DNA of 64,000 nucleotides from Fortiea sp. LEGE XX443 (GCF_015206815.1 NZ_JADEXZ010000012.1:1-64000); one strand, 5' to 3'; counted from the stretch's first letter, positions 18,031 through 27,192 are shown. Numbers and translations are program-made. Notes: generated from the sequence alone by a model not told the origin.

Positions 18031-18063
18031 AGAGACGGGAAATTTCCCGTCTCTGTGTTTTTT
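18031..18063 (+). terminator. Intrinsic terminator of HLIP gene
   Basis: AGAGACGGGAAA immediately followed by its perfect reverse complement TTTCCCGTCTCT (18043-18054), then GTG and six T. It lies between the HLIP stop and the convergent methyltransferase gene and could serve both. Confidence 0.85.
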
Positions 18064-18074
18064 GGGACTTAGTA

Positions 18075-18725
18075 CTATTCTGGATTGCGATGAGCAATCA
18101 CAGCATAAAAGGGATCTCCACCACCAGCACCCAACCATTGTAAGAAGTTTGGCATTGTTGACTGACGAACAATCACTTCAGGAGTGGTAAATCCGGGTAC
18201 TGAAGTGAAGTAGTGCTTAACCAATTCAACTCTAGTAGCTTCAGAAGCATCGCGCCAAGCTTGAATCGCCTTTTGAAAAAACATCCGGTTAGAGAAGCTG
18301 ATAATAGCAGCACCACCTGGCTTGAGGATGCGGTGAATTTCCGAAAAGATTGCTTCTGGATACTGTACGTACTGCACAGAAACGCACATGAGAACAGCAT
18401 CAAAATCTTGATCTGGTAGAGGTAGCTGGGGATTCTCGTTAAGATTTTGGACAAAGTAATGATTTAAGCGAGGATTACGTGCTAGTTCCTCGGCGTTGAG
18501 TCCGTGTCCTTCTATATGGGCAAACTGCATTTCCTCTGGCAGATGAGATACCCAGCTGCTCATCATATCAAGAATGCGGGTGTTGGGTTTAAGGCGATCG
18601 CGGTATAAATCTGTTAACTGTTGAATAAACCCATCATCAACATGGGTAACAAAGCGGGGATAGGTATAAAATAGCTGATCATCGGTATCATCTAATTTTT
18701 GGCGTTGATTTGGTCTAAGTAGCAT
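18075..18725 (-). CDS. SAM-dependent methyltransferase (type 11 like)
   Basis: 216 residues. Class I fold: motif I region is TRILDMMSSWVSHLP (an atypical glycine-poor loop), the acidic/central motif is DFDAVLMCVSVQYV and motif III is RILKPGGAAIISFSN. The Gly-rich SAM loop is replaced by Met/Ser, which is a feature of a cyanobacterial subgroup as far as I recall, so activity is plausible but not certain. Substrate unknown. Confidence 0.8.
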   Translation of the reverse strand: MLLRPNQRQKLDDTDDQLFYTYPRFVTHVDDGFIQQLTDLYRDRLKPNTRILDMMSSWVSHLPEEMQFAHIEGHGLNAEELARNPRLNHYFVQNLNENPQLPLPDQDFDAVLMCVSVQYVQYPEAIFSEIHRILKPGGAAIISFSNRMFFQKAIQAWRDASEATRVELVKHYFTSVPGFTTPEVIVRQSTMPNFLQWLGAGGGDPFYAVIAHRNPE

Positions 18726-18877
18726 AAATGTCTATTTTGGAAAACTTTTTGACAAAATTGGTGTAACTTCCGGTCTTCTTCTGCACAAACAGTCTGTTAC
18801 ATATTTTAATGAAATATGTCTGAATAATTAATTTAAGAGTTACACTCCACTACTCAAGTCAGAAAAATCTTAAATAA

Positions 18878-20485
18878 ATGTTGTATAAATCACAACTATT
18901 GCAGTCTATGTGGCGGCAAATTCGCATATCAGCCGCATTTCCTTACATCAGCTTGTTAATTTGGATACTGCCTTTATTATTATTTACCTCTGGGCAAAAT
19001 AGCCTGATGGCGCATGATGAAGGGCTTTATGCTTGGCGTGCTAGGCGGATGTTTGATTCTGGCGACTGGATAGCACCTTGGGGGACTGTGCATCATAAAA
19101 CCCCTGGCTTTTATTGGATAATTGCTAGTGCTTATACACTATTTGGCATGAGTGAAGTTAGTGCGAGAATTCCGAGTGCGATCGCTGGAATATTGTGCTT
19201 ATTACTAATATATGAAATCGGCAAAATTATCCTAAATAAAAAAATAGCTTGGTTAGCTGCTGCAATTTTGAGTGTGGAATTTTTGTGGCTGCAACATTGT
19301 CGTTTAGGCGCACCTGATGTGCCGATGATTTTTCTAATTCTTTTAGCTATTTTTTCCTTACTCAAAGCTGAATTGCAACTCAAATATTCCGTATTTTGGC
19401 GATTAATTGCAGGTTTATGTTTAGGGGTAGGCTTCTTCATTAGAAGCTTTATGATTTTTCTACCAGCGATTGCATTATTACCCTATTTAATTAGTGAACA
19501 TCGCCGTCATCGTCATCTTACCAGCCCTGTTTTATATTTAGGTTTAGGATTAGGTTTTATCCCGACTTTGAGTTGGCTATGGTTTAGCTGGGAACGTTAT
19601 GGTAGTGATAGTTTAGATGCTTTATGGCAGTTTGTTTTTCAAGTAGGTTCCCAAGGACATGCTGGTAATGGGATAATGTTTTATCTCTGGAATGTTCCTT
19701 TAAAAGCATTTCCTTGGGGATTTTTGAGCCTTTTGGGATTAGTTGTAGCATTTCGCCGTCCAATTCCGCGCTACCATTTATTATTAGTCGGATTTCCGAT
19801 AGTTTTATTTACAGAACTGACTATTTTCTCGGCTCGATTATCTCACTATAGTCTTGGTCTTTATCCCTTCATTGCTTTATTAGCAGCTTTAGGTTTAGAT
19901 TGGTCGGGTAAAATTTATGAAACAACAAAACAACTCAGAAATATTCCTCGTAACTTGAGTTATGGCTTTGGCGGATTGGGTATTTTACTTTTAGTAGCAG
20001 GTATATACGTTCTAATTTGGGGGAATGCAGACATTCGCCAGTATGCACCCCTTGGCTTGATTGTAGGATTAAGTTGCTTAATTTTGCCTGTAGTATGGAT
20101 TGGTCGTCATCGCTTCGGTTATAAGTTTCTCACAGGAAGTTACTGGTTAGCTGGTTGGTTAATTCCCTGCTGGCTGGCTTTGGCTGTGGCTGGTAGTTTG
20201 GGATTAATAGGTGATTATAACCCGGCGTTTAGAACTTTTTTCCAAGAACCTGCGATCGCATCAATTTTGCAAACTCAGCCAATTTACTTTGTCAAAGTTG
20301 ATGGTAAAAACGCTGTACTCTTAAATTTCTACACACCTATTCACGGAACAGCCTTAGATACAATTTCTCAACTACCAGCTTCTGGCTTTGCTTGGATATA
20401 TCCAAAAAATTCTCCTGATTTATCTCGCCCTCACCGCATTGTTGGTACAATGCAAGATTACCAGATGATTCAAGTTTTACCTTAA
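18878..20485 (+). CDS. GT39/ArnT-like integral membrane glycosyltransferase
   Basis: 535 residues with about 11-12 hydrophobic segments. The first periplasmic loop has MAHDEGLYAWRARRM, with the Asp-Glu pair placed as in protein O-mannosyltransferases and ArnT, and HHKTPGFYWIIASAYTLFG follows. Such enzymes move a sugar from a polyprenyl-phosphate donor to lipid or protein on the outer membrane face. Acceptor and sugar cannot be predicted. Alone on its strand. Confidence 0.85.
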   Translation: MLYKSQLLQSMWRQIRISAAFPYISLLIWILPLLLFTSGQNSLMAHDEGLYAWRARRMFDSGDWIAPWGTVHHKTPGFYWIIASAYTLFGMSEVSARIPSAIAGILCLLLIYEIGKIILNKKIAWLAAAILSVEFLWLQHCRLGAPDVPMIFLILLAIFSLLKAELQLKYSVFWRLIAGLCLGVGFFIRSFMIFLPAIALLPYLISEHRRHRHLTSPVLYLGLGLGFIPTLSWLWFSWERYGSDSLDALWQFVFQVGSQGHAGNGIMFYLWNVPLKAFPWGFLSLLGLVVAFRRPIPRYHLLLVGFPIVLFTELTIFSARLSHYSLGLYPFIALLAALGLDWSGKIYETTKQLRNIPRNLSYGFGGLGILLLVAGIYVLIWGNADIRQYAPLGLIVGLSCLILPVVWIGRHRFGYKFLTGSYWLAGWLIPCWLALAVAGSLGLIGDYNPAFRTFFQEPAIASILQTQPIYFVKVDGKNAVLLNFYTPIHGTALDTISQLPASGFAWIYPKNSPDLSRPHRIVGTMQDYQMIQVLP

Positions 20486-20671
20486 ATAATACCCTGAAAT
20501 TAGGAAGTGTCTGCTTAATTTTATCGTGGTGCTTCATGCTTAGACTGCACTTCAAAATTATTATGATTTACGCACTCGTGACGAACAATCAGCCTTTGCA
20601 ATTCCTACTCTACGGGAACGCTGCGCTCCTAATGACGTAAAATCGTAATCTTTACGTGAGTCCTGATTATC

Positions 20672-21166
20672 TTAAACAGCCAGCACTTTGCGGTAAACAA
20701 TCTTATCAGCGCCCTCTGTATAGAAGTCCCGTATCCGGGCTTCCTCATCGTAACCAGACTTACGGTAGAATGCTCGTGTATGCTCGAATTCCGGCGAACC
20801 CGACGTTTCCACCAGTAGTATACGCCCGCCCCGCACGGTCAAAGTTTGTTCAACGTAGCGTAACAGTGCTGTACCGCGTCCTTGTCCTTGGCGATCAGGT
20901 CGGATAGCAATCAATTGTAGGTTCCACGTTCTATCGGTCATCCGTTCCATCTCGCAGTAAGCGACCCCCATCACCCCGTTGTCGTCGTCAGTAATCCAGA
21001 AGCGTTCGGCTTTGCCGTTTCGTAGAGAATCACTGTCGTTGTTACTACTGAAATAATCAGCCAACATGTTGCCCAGTTCTTCAAGTTGGTTTGGCTCAAA
21101 CAGCCCGATCGCATCGGCCAGGGCAATCAGGGCAGCCGTGTCATCGGGCGTGGTTGGTCGAATCAT
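20672..21166 (-). CDS. GNAT family N-acetyltransferase
   Basis: 164 residues. The acetyl-CoA binding loop is IRPDRQGQGRGTALL (about residues 87-101; R/QxxGxG), preceded by the beta-strand LQLIAI. Short N-terminal part MIRPTTPDDTAALIALADA is typical of GNATs. The gene is visibly more GC-rich than its neighbours and lacks HIP1 except one cgatcgc, suggesting transfer. A hairpin (20635-20657, ACGTAAA/TTTACGT) lies just beyond its stop. Confidence 0.88.
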   Translation of the reverse strand: MIRPTTPDDTAALIALADAIGLFEPNQLEELGNMLADYFSSNNDSDSLRNGKAERFWITDDDNGVMGVAYCEMERMTDRTWNLQLIAIRPDRQGQGRGTALLRYVEQTLTVRGGRILLVETSGSPEFEHTRAFYRKSGYDEEARIRDFYTEGADKIVYRKVLAV

Positions 21167-21335
21167 AGTGAATTCCGTATACGAGTAAAAGCAGGATATC
21201 TCAAAGGTGTCATATTTAGAAAAATTCTGGATATCGCCAATATCCGGCTATTATACAGAATTTTTCCGATAACTATGTCGTTTACCTAGCAGTTCCGACA
21301 CAAGCTCAACATTGCAGATTAAAAACTGCGTAGCA

Positions 21336-22460
21336 TTATGGAGCCGGAACCGCTACTCGATTGCCGGGAACAATCTGTGGTTCATAAGAAAATACTTCTC
21401 GGCTACGGGGATCGACAGCCACCTTGAGCCACTGTACGTCGTTGGTGCCGCTTGCCTGATTGTTACCAAATGTCTCGACACGAGTGAAGTTTTCAAGCCG
21501 TCTGCCTTGAATATCTAGAAATGGCTTGTCAATACGGTAATAGTGCGAGTCACCGTGTACGTAGGCAATTGGCTTACGGAAAGCGATCACCTCATCGCGC
21601 AATGCCAATAAAAATTCCTGGAAGCCATCAGGTTGCCCATCGGTTTGCACGAGTGTCCTCGGATTACGCAGAGGCGCTCTAGTTGGATCGCTCTGATCCC
21701 ATCCCGGATTAGCTTGGGAGATCAACATGACCGCCATTGAGTTGCGTTCCTTTGCCACTCTAAAGGTTTCTCTCATCCATACAATATTGGCTGCATTTCG
21801 CGCTGCATACTCCTCTGGGTCAGGTGCAGTGTCGCATAAATTATTGCACGAACCTTGGATGTTCAGTGTCGCATAAGTAACTCTGCCAACAGTCCAGCGG
21901 CGGTTTTCGACACAAGGTACTGCACCATTGACACCGAGGCATAGAGGCTGTGTTTGTACTTCTTGGGCTAGTCGGCGCTGCCCCAGGGAAAAATTCGTGT
22001 TGAAGAACACTAGACGCTCGTAGTCAAGGCGCTCGCGTGAGTTAAATCCACCATTTGAAGGGCGATCGCAATCAGTCCAATCGTTGTCACCTGGTGTAAA
22101 GATTGCTGGAGCCTCCAGAGCGTTGAAATAGCCGAGCGACCTAGTGTACAGCGCATTGTCACAAAGGCTATTAGAACCAGCCTTGAGATCGCCATCGTGG
22201 ACAGTGAAACTAAGTTTCTGCGAATTCATGTCGTCGATTAATTTTGTTACGCCAACTTCTTGTGCGGCAGAGTAGGGTAGATCGCCCCAAAGTCCGATTG
22301 CGTAAGGCGCGTTTGCGTTCTCATTCTCTTTGGCTACCACAAATTTGGTGGAAACAGATGCCAGGAACGGTAAAGTCAGGAATAGTAAACACATTTTATG
22401 CAGTAAATGTGCAGTAGTAATGCGTTGGAACACTGAGTAGCCAAGCTTTGTCATCATCAA
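21336..22460 (-). CDS. Secreted metallophosphoesterase-like protein
   Basis: 374 residues. The N-terminus (about 20-45) is a hydrophobic signal sequence, so the protein is probably exported. Calcineurin-like motifs in order: GLWGDLPY (about 57), FTVHDGDLKAG (about 84), TPGDNDWTDC (about 118), and HGDSHYYRI near residue 305, consistent with a two-metal site. Several Cys pairs could form disulfides. Substrate unknown. Separated from the GNAT gene by about 170 bases on the same strand. Confidence 0.75.
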   Translation of the reverse strand: MMMTKLGYSVFQRITTAHLLHKMCLLFLTLPFLASVSTKFVVAKENENANAPYAIGLWGDLPYSAAQEVGVTKLIDDMNSQKLSFTVHDGDLKAGSNSLCDNALYTRSLGYFNALEAPAIFTPGDNDWTDCDRPSNGGFNSRERLDYERLVFFNTNFSLGQRRLAQEVQTQPLCLGVNGAVPCVENRRWTVGRVTYATLNIQGSCNNLCDTAPDPEEYAARNAANIVWMRETFRVAKERNSMAVMLISQANPGWDQSDPTRAPLRNPRTLVQTDGQPDGFQEFLLALRDEVIAFRKPIAYVHGDSHYYRIDKPFLDIQGRRLENFTRVETFGNNQASGTNDVQWLKVAVDPRSREVFSYEPQIVPGNRVAVPAP

Positions 22461-23076
22461 TCATCCTCGATTATTTTTGGAATCCGTGAGAGCATTTTGG
22501 TCAAGTAGCTTTTGCCCACACAATTTCAGTCAGTAATTTAGACTACCGGATGGTTGATGACAGATTGATTATGAATAGGTTATGGATGGGATATAAATTC
22601 GACTGGTGATGCAGAGGTAGCACTATCAATAGAATATCGCCAAAACAGCATCTAGTCTTTTCTTGCCTAGATTAAGTAGGTCGGTGTTAAAAATTGTTGT
22701 TATGACAAGGCAGGAGGCAGAGGGCAGAAGGCAGAAGGGAAGAGGTTTTCAAGCTACTTTACTTTCCGTTACATAGTTCGGTTTATTTGCACCTTTCTAC
22801 TTACATCATCTAACTAAGCAAATCATCCTGACTCACATCTTGCACGTGGTTGTGGTTGTGACATTAATATTTCTAGGTGCAAAATGTGAGTTGAGCCTAC
22901 ATCATTGTTTGCTTTCTCTAAAAAGTAAATTTACTTAAATTATGGTTTTTTCTTTAACTGCATATTTCCTAAGTATGATTAGGCTCTCTCTCATCAGTAG
23001 GATGGAATATTTAAAAAAGTTCATCACCTTAGAAGAGTAATTTTTTGAAAAAAGTTCTTTATCAAGAGGTGTAAAA
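22461..23076. other. Intergenic with MITE copy 1
   Basis: 616 bases. Bases 22672-22804 are a MITE-like element (own entry). The remaining 270 bases before the oxidoreductase gene are AT-rich and should carry its promoter; AAGAGGTG lies just before the ATG. Confidence 0.6.
22672..22804 (+). mobile_element. MITE-like element, copy 1
   Basis: 133 bases. Left end TAAGTAGGTCGGTG and right end (reverse complement) TAAGTAGAAAGGTG form imperfect terminal inverted repeats, 11 of 14 identical, and both outer ends begin with TA, as expected of a TA target duplication (IS630/Tc1 type; inference). The interior holds GGCAGAG/GGCAGAA heptamers. No coding capacity. The copy at 27067-27192 is the same sequence in the opposite orientation. 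Confidence 0.75.
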
Positions 23077-24198
23077 ATGACAGCTACAAACGAAAAAAAC
23101 AAAATTCGTTACGCAGTTGTTGGTTTAGGTTGGTTTGCCCAAGAAGCTGCCTTGCCTGCATTTGCTAATACCGATAACTCTGAATTAGTTGCTTTAGTTT
23201 CCGATGATCCGACAAAACTTGAAGAACTTAGCAAAAAGTATGGCATTCAGCATACTTACTCTTATGAGGAATATGAAGACTGTCTAACCAGCGGTGAGAT
23301 TGATGCTGTTTATATTGCATTACCCAATCACCTACATTGTGATTACACTGTGCGAGCAGCTAATCAGGCTATTCATGTGCTGTGTGAAAAGCCTATGGCT
23401 GTAACAGAAAAAGAGTGCGAGGCGATGATGAAGGCTGCAAACGATAACGGTATCAAGCTGATGATTGCATATCGATTACATCTAGAACCAGCAAACTTGC
23501 AGGCTGTAGAAATTGTGCGATCGCAACAGATTGGGGAACCGCGTATTTTCAACTCTGTTTTCTCCCAACAAGTAGAAGGAGGCAATATTCGTTTACGAGA
23601 AGTCACAGGTGGCGGAACAATCTATGATATCGGTATTTACTGCATTAATGCTGCACGCTATCTCTTTCAAGATGAACCAACCGAAGTATTTGCTATGGCT
23701 GCCAGTAAGGGAGAACAACGCTTCAGCGAAGTAGAAGAAATGGCCAGCGTTATCTTACGCTTTCCCAATGAACGACTGGCGACATTTACCTGTAGCTTTG
23801 GAGCAACAAAAGTTTCCAATTATCAGGTTGTGGGAACTAAAGGTGATTTACTAGTAAAATCCGCCTATACATGGCATGGAGAACTGAAGCACTACCTCAC
23901 TATTAATGGTGAAACCCAAGAGCAAACTTTTGAGAGTCACGATCAGTTAGCAGCTGAATTCACATATTTCTCAGATTGCATTCTCCAAAATAAAGACCCA
24001 GAACCATCTGGAACAGAAGGTCTGAACGATGTTTGCATTATTCAGGCGCTCTATCAATCCATTGAAACAGGTCAACCTGTGCAAGTGCAAACTCTCGAAC
24101 GCTCTCAACGCCCCACATCAGATCAAACTGTTAAACGTCCTGCCAATGAAGAGAAGCCAGAGCTAATTCATGCTGCTGCACCTTCCGGTAATTCTTAA
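23077..24198 (+). CDS. Gfo/Idh/MocA family oxidoreductase
   Basis: 373 residues. N-terminal Rossmann domain with VVGLGWFAQEAALPAF for NAD(P) binding and the family motif CEKPMA (about residue 108) carrying the catalytic Lys; C-terminal alpha/beta domain with GGGTIYDIGIYCINAAR. Members oxidise or reduce sugars and cyclitols, sometimes with tightly bound NADP. Substrate unknown. The last ~35 residues are hydrophilic. A terminator follows at 24235. Confidence 0.92.
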   Translation: MTATNEKNKIRYAVVGLGWFAQEAALPAFANTDNSELVALVSDDPTKLEELSKKYGIQHTYSYEEYEDCLTSGEIDAVYIALPNHLHCDYTVRAANQAIHVLCEKPMAVTEKECEAMMKAANDNGIKLMIAYRLHLEPANLQAVEIVRSQQIGEPRIFNSVFSQQVEGGNIRLREVTGGGTIYDIGIYCINAARYLFQDEPTEVFAMAASKGEQRFSEVEEMASVILRFPNERLATFTCSFGATKVSNYQVVGTKGDLLVKSAYTWHGELKHYLTINGETQEQTFESHDQLAAEFTYFSDCILQNKDPEPSGTEGLNDVCIIQALYQSIETGQPVQVQTLERSQRPTSDQTVKRPANEEKPELIHAAAPSGNS

Positions 24199-24603
24199 AG
24201 CAGCCTGAGTTTAAAAAAATCAACTCTGCCTTTGCCAACTGCTTCAGCTTGCAGTTGGTTTTATTAACTGGCTAAAAATTAAATTATGTACAACATTGTA
24301 ATAATTTATACTGCATCAGAGTTTCAGTTCTTACCCTTCAATCTATGTCATTATCGGCTTCTTACTCATAAGGAGCGATCGCCAACAGTATTATCTGTAG
24401 TCTCTCAAAAACACGTTACTAAACCTTTAGATGCAACCAAATTAATCTTCTTAATTGCAGATTTAATGGTAGGTTAATTTCCCAGAGAATTAGGTAAAAG
24501 TTTTCAGTTGGTTACACAGATGTTTTCCATAATCACCAATCAGACTTGATGTGATATGCCTCAAAAATTTTGGCAAATGGTATAACTGAAAACTTTTGTA
24601 GTT
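24199..24603. other. Intergenic with terminator
   Basis: Contains the terminator at 24235-24263. A 63-codon frame (24286-24477, plus) has neither a clear ribosome site nor recognisable features; not accepted. Confidence 0.5.
24235..24263 (+). terminator. Intrinsic terminator of oxidoreductase gene
   Basis: CCAACTGC, 8-base loop, GCAGTTGG, then TTTTATT, 37 bases after the stop codon. Confidence 0.75.
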
Positions 24604-24822
24604 TTATTTATCTTCTTGTTCCGTTTCTGTTTCTTCATCTGGACGTTGGATAGCTGGAGGATAATCCACAAATTCTTGGGTTCTTGTAGTATTTGTAGTA
24701 GCACCTTCTAGCAACACATCTTCAGGATTAACGGTTTTATCAGCAGCCATATCCATTAGCCCTTCAGCATTAGTATTAGGTTTGTCTCCAGTTCCTTTAT
24801 GACTTGCATGACCGCTAGGCAT
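24604..24822 (-). CDS. Small hydrophilic hypothetical protein
   Basis: 72 residues from ATG at 24822, which has GGAG 9 bases upstream; a GTG at 24837 would add five residues. The product is very polar and acidic, rich in Thr, Glu and Asp, with no hydrophobic core (MPSGHASHKGTGDKPNTN at the start). It is probably disordered; short proteins of this kind occur in cyanobacterial genomes as stress-related hypotheticals, but I do not recognise a named family. Divergent from the zinc-ribbon gene. Confidence 0.65.
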   Translation of the reverse strand: MPSGHASHKGTGDKPNTNAEGLMDMAADKTVNPEDVLLEGATTNTTRTQEFVDYPPAIQRPDEETETEQEDK

Positions 24823-25109
24823 AACTATTTTCTCCACAGGGATATTTTAGATACACACTCCCAACCTAAACTGACTGACTGCACACAAGACACTATCAGA
24901 AGGCTTAAATCTAAGTTAGATGAATATTGATGTTTCTGTCGTAAGATAGCAAATTAGTAAATGCTTAGTTTCTCTAATGCAACATTTGCAACTTTAGTTT
25001 TGAGAATAAATCACTGCTGTGAATAAAACTTACAATTAAACACACACTGATTCAATTTCATTTGCTTGAATAGCTATATTGATAGAACTGAAATTCACGC
25101 TTCTGGACT

Positions 25110-25355
25110 ATGGCAAGTAAATACATAGATGTACAGGAATACACCGTTAGAGCGCATAAACGACAAATTCACACTAGGGTTTTCCATTTTGTCTGTAAAC
25201 AGTGCAATCAGACAACCAAACGCGAGACGTATGGCCCTCGTCCTTTGTATTGTGAGATTTGCCGTCCACCACAACCCCCACGTAAATCTCCGCAGCCATC
25301 TCAAAAGGCCAAACCAAGGCCAATGACGTACACAAGTGACATCCATTTGGGTTGA
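25110..25355 (+). CDS. Small zinc-ribbon protein
   Basis: 81 residues. One four-Cys zinc knuckle: [19 protein letters not shown] then [11 protein letters not shown] (Cys pairs at about 29/32 and 48/51). The C-terminal third is Pro/Lys-rich and probably disordered. No enzyme motif. The next gene begins 11 bases after the stop on the same strand, so they form an operon, and both look nucleic-acid-binding. Confidence 0.75.
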   Translation: MASKYIDVQEYTVRAHKRQIHTRVFHFVCKQCNQTTKRETYGPRPLYCEICRPPQPPRKSPQPSQKAKPRPMTYTSDIHLG

Positions 25356-25366
25356 TTTAACAGTTT

Positions 25367-26386
25367 ATGAAACCCCAATTACAACTAGAACCTCCTCCAC
25401 AAACCTTAATTTCGCCTCTGTTGGAATTACGAGACTACTATGCTCGCTTGGTTGAAGAGTACGAAAACCTCTATAATCAGGCGCGATCGCAACTCAATAA
25501 TGTAGAAGGTTTATTGTCTAGCTGGTCTTCACTATCAGAAGCTAACAACAAGCTGCTCACAGCTGAAGTTGTAAATGAAATACTCTCTGCTTCTCAAAAA
25601 GACTTACTCTTATCCCCGTCGTCTCATGGTGTAGCTACATCTGATAGGAAATTAGAAGAGTATCCAGATTCAGAACAGCAAGACTCTGAAGAATTAGAAA
25701 CAGATAGTTCTGCTTCCATAACAACAAACACCGACGAATCATCAGTCAAAGACTCCACCCCACAGAGCAAAGATAACTCGCTGAATAACGTAGACATTCC
25801 CATGTTGAGCGAGTATGAATCTTTAACTCGGATGGAAGCCATTAAAAAGCTATTAGAACAACATCTTGGTACTGTCTGCCATATAGATTTTATTGTGCGA
25901 TCGCTTTATGGTGAGTTAAAGCCACACGTTTTTAGAGTGGTGAAAGGTAGAGTCCAATCTTCACTAACTCAAGGTAGAGAAAGACAAGCTTGGTTTGGAA
26001 TGCCAAATGAGCCTGGTTGTTACACACTAGATTTGAGTTTAGTGAACGCCAATCAGACTAACTCTAAGACTGGAAAAAACAAGAAAAAGCCTCTGATAGT
26101 ACCGAAGACAAGCGTCATTCCTATGCTCAAAGCATTTGAGGGGCAATTTTTGATTGATGCTCTTACCACCTTCTTTAGACAAAATCCGGGGAAAGTTTTT
26201 GGTGTGGCGGAAATTATCGCCGCACTTTATGGAGAACTAGATGCTGAAGAAGTTAGAGAGGTAAAAAGCAAAGTACTAAATGAACTATCACGAGGTTATA
26301 GGACAGGGCGATTTTCTAGAATGCCTGATACAGTCGGCTTTTACACTTGGGATACCAAGTTAATCCGCAAGACAAACTCAGGCTAA
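25367..26386 (+). CDS. Hypothetical protein with two winged-helix-like repeats
   Basis: 339 residues. Residues about 15-60 form a coiled coil (LELRDYYARLVEEYENLYNQ). Residues about 85-150 are acidic and disordered. Two ~75-residue repeats follow: the first with AIKKLLEQHLGTVCHIDFIV ... GRVQSSLTQGRERQAWFGMPNEPGCYTL, the second with FLIDALTTFFRQNPGKVFGV ... VKSKVLNELSRGYRTGRFSRMPDTVGFYTW. The shared layout (helices, long helix with conserved Lys/Arg, Gly-aromatic hairpin) resembles a HARE-HTH/winged-helix fold. I do not recognise a named family. DNA binding is inferred. Confidence 0.65.
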   Translation: MKPQLQLEPPPQTLISPLLELRDYYARLVEEYENLYNQARSQLNNVEGLLSSWSSLSEANNKLLTAEVVNEILSASQKDLLLSPSSHGVATSDRKLEEYPDSEQQDSEELETDSSASITTNTDESSVKDSTPQSKDNSLNNVDIPMLSEYESLTRMEAIKKLLEQHLGTVCHIDFIVRSLYGELKPHVFRVVKGRVQSSLTQGRERQAWFGMPNEPGCYTLDLSLVNANQTNSKTGKNKKKPLIVPKTSVIPMLKAFEGQFLIDALTTFFRQNPGKVFGVAEIIAALYGELDAEEVREVKSKVLNELSRGYRTGRFSRMPDTVGFYTWDTKLIRKTNSG

Positions 26387-26743
26387 AACCAAAAGGCAAA
26401 TCAAGATAACGGCAGGTAATAATGCGTACCCTGCCATATCTAGGGGAAACTCACCTGATTCTCTAATTTGTATAAGGCGATCGCAGCTTAGTGTGTATAT
26501 AAAACTGTTACGAGTTGAATGATTTGCTACAACCAACGGTGGATGTAAAACATGAGTGAATCAACCAGTATATAAGTAGTCGTGCAAAATAAATTTTATA
26601 GTTAGGAGAGGGAACAGGGAACAGGTAAGGAATACAGACATTCTTGTTTTCAATCAATATGTACAATTAATTTTGCTTGGGTACTTAGCTATCTTTTCAG
26701 GGCTTTTTTGCTCATGCCCAATTAGATTTTACTAAGAGGAATA
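26387..26743. other. Intergenic
   Basis: About 360 bases with a HIP1 site and a heptamer patch GGGAACA x2 (about 26609-26625). No gene seen; promoter of the small lipoprotein should be at the 3' end. Confidence 0.5.
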
Positions 26744-26902
26744 ATGAACAGAAAATTGATTTTTTTAGCTTCATTTTTTGGTCTGAGTATACTCGTAGGG
26801 GCTTGTGAACCTGCTACACAACCTCCAACAACTACACGGCCGGCAGTACCACCCACAACTCCAACTCCCGTAGTACCACCTGCAACTCCAACCACTCCTT
26901 AA
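26744..26902 (+). CDS. Small Pro/Thr-rich lipoprotein
   Basis: 52 residues, found by reading the sequence. ATG at 26744 is preceded by AGAGGA. The product has a short basic start, a hydrophobic stretch and a lipobox LVGAC (Cys at residue 21), then about 30 residues of Pro, Thr and Val only. This is a typical bacterial lipoprotein signal, so the mature peptide would be a lipid-anchored, extended Pro/Thr tail. Function unknown. Confidence 0.75.
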   Translation: MNRKLIFLASFFGLSILVGACEPATQPPTTTRPAVPPTTPTPVVPPATPTTP

Positions 26903-27066
26903 AATGATCTTATAAGTGCAACACAAATTGTAGAGGTGTTAACCTGTAATGCCTCTACATTGAATATATAATAAATTTGCCTCACGCAGAGACAAGAAAG
27001 GTGCGGAAAGCAAGAGCTAAAATACTTTTTTTACTAATTCATAATTACAAATTATGAATTATTGGA

Positions 27067-27192
27067 GTAAGTAGAAAGGTGCAAATAAACCGAACTATGT
27101 AACGGAAAGTAAAGTAGCTTGAAAACCTCTTCCCTTCTGCTCTCTGCCTCCTGCCTTGTCATGACGACAATTTTTAACACCGACCTACTTAA
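27067..27192 (-). mobile_element. MITE-like element, copy 2 (inverted)
   Basis: 126 bases; its reverse complement matches copy 1 nearly base for base, differing by the absence of one GGCAGAA heptamer and a few substitutions. Flanks beyond both ends differ from copy 1, which defines the element's boundaries. Confidence 0.75.

Noticed and set aside
20337-20555. Minus-strand 72-codon frame at the end of the glycosyltransferase gene
   Set aside because: Overlaps the coding end of a convincing membrane protein gene and has no features of its own.
22672-22804. CRISPR-like repeats in the purine-rich GGCAGAG/GGCAGAA block
   Set aside because: Units are 7 bases without spacers; this is a heptamer repeat inside a MITE-like element.
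24286-24477. 63-codon open frame on plus after the oxidoreductase terminator
   Set aside because: No ribosome site and no domain features; its product has no coherent helix or strand pattern.
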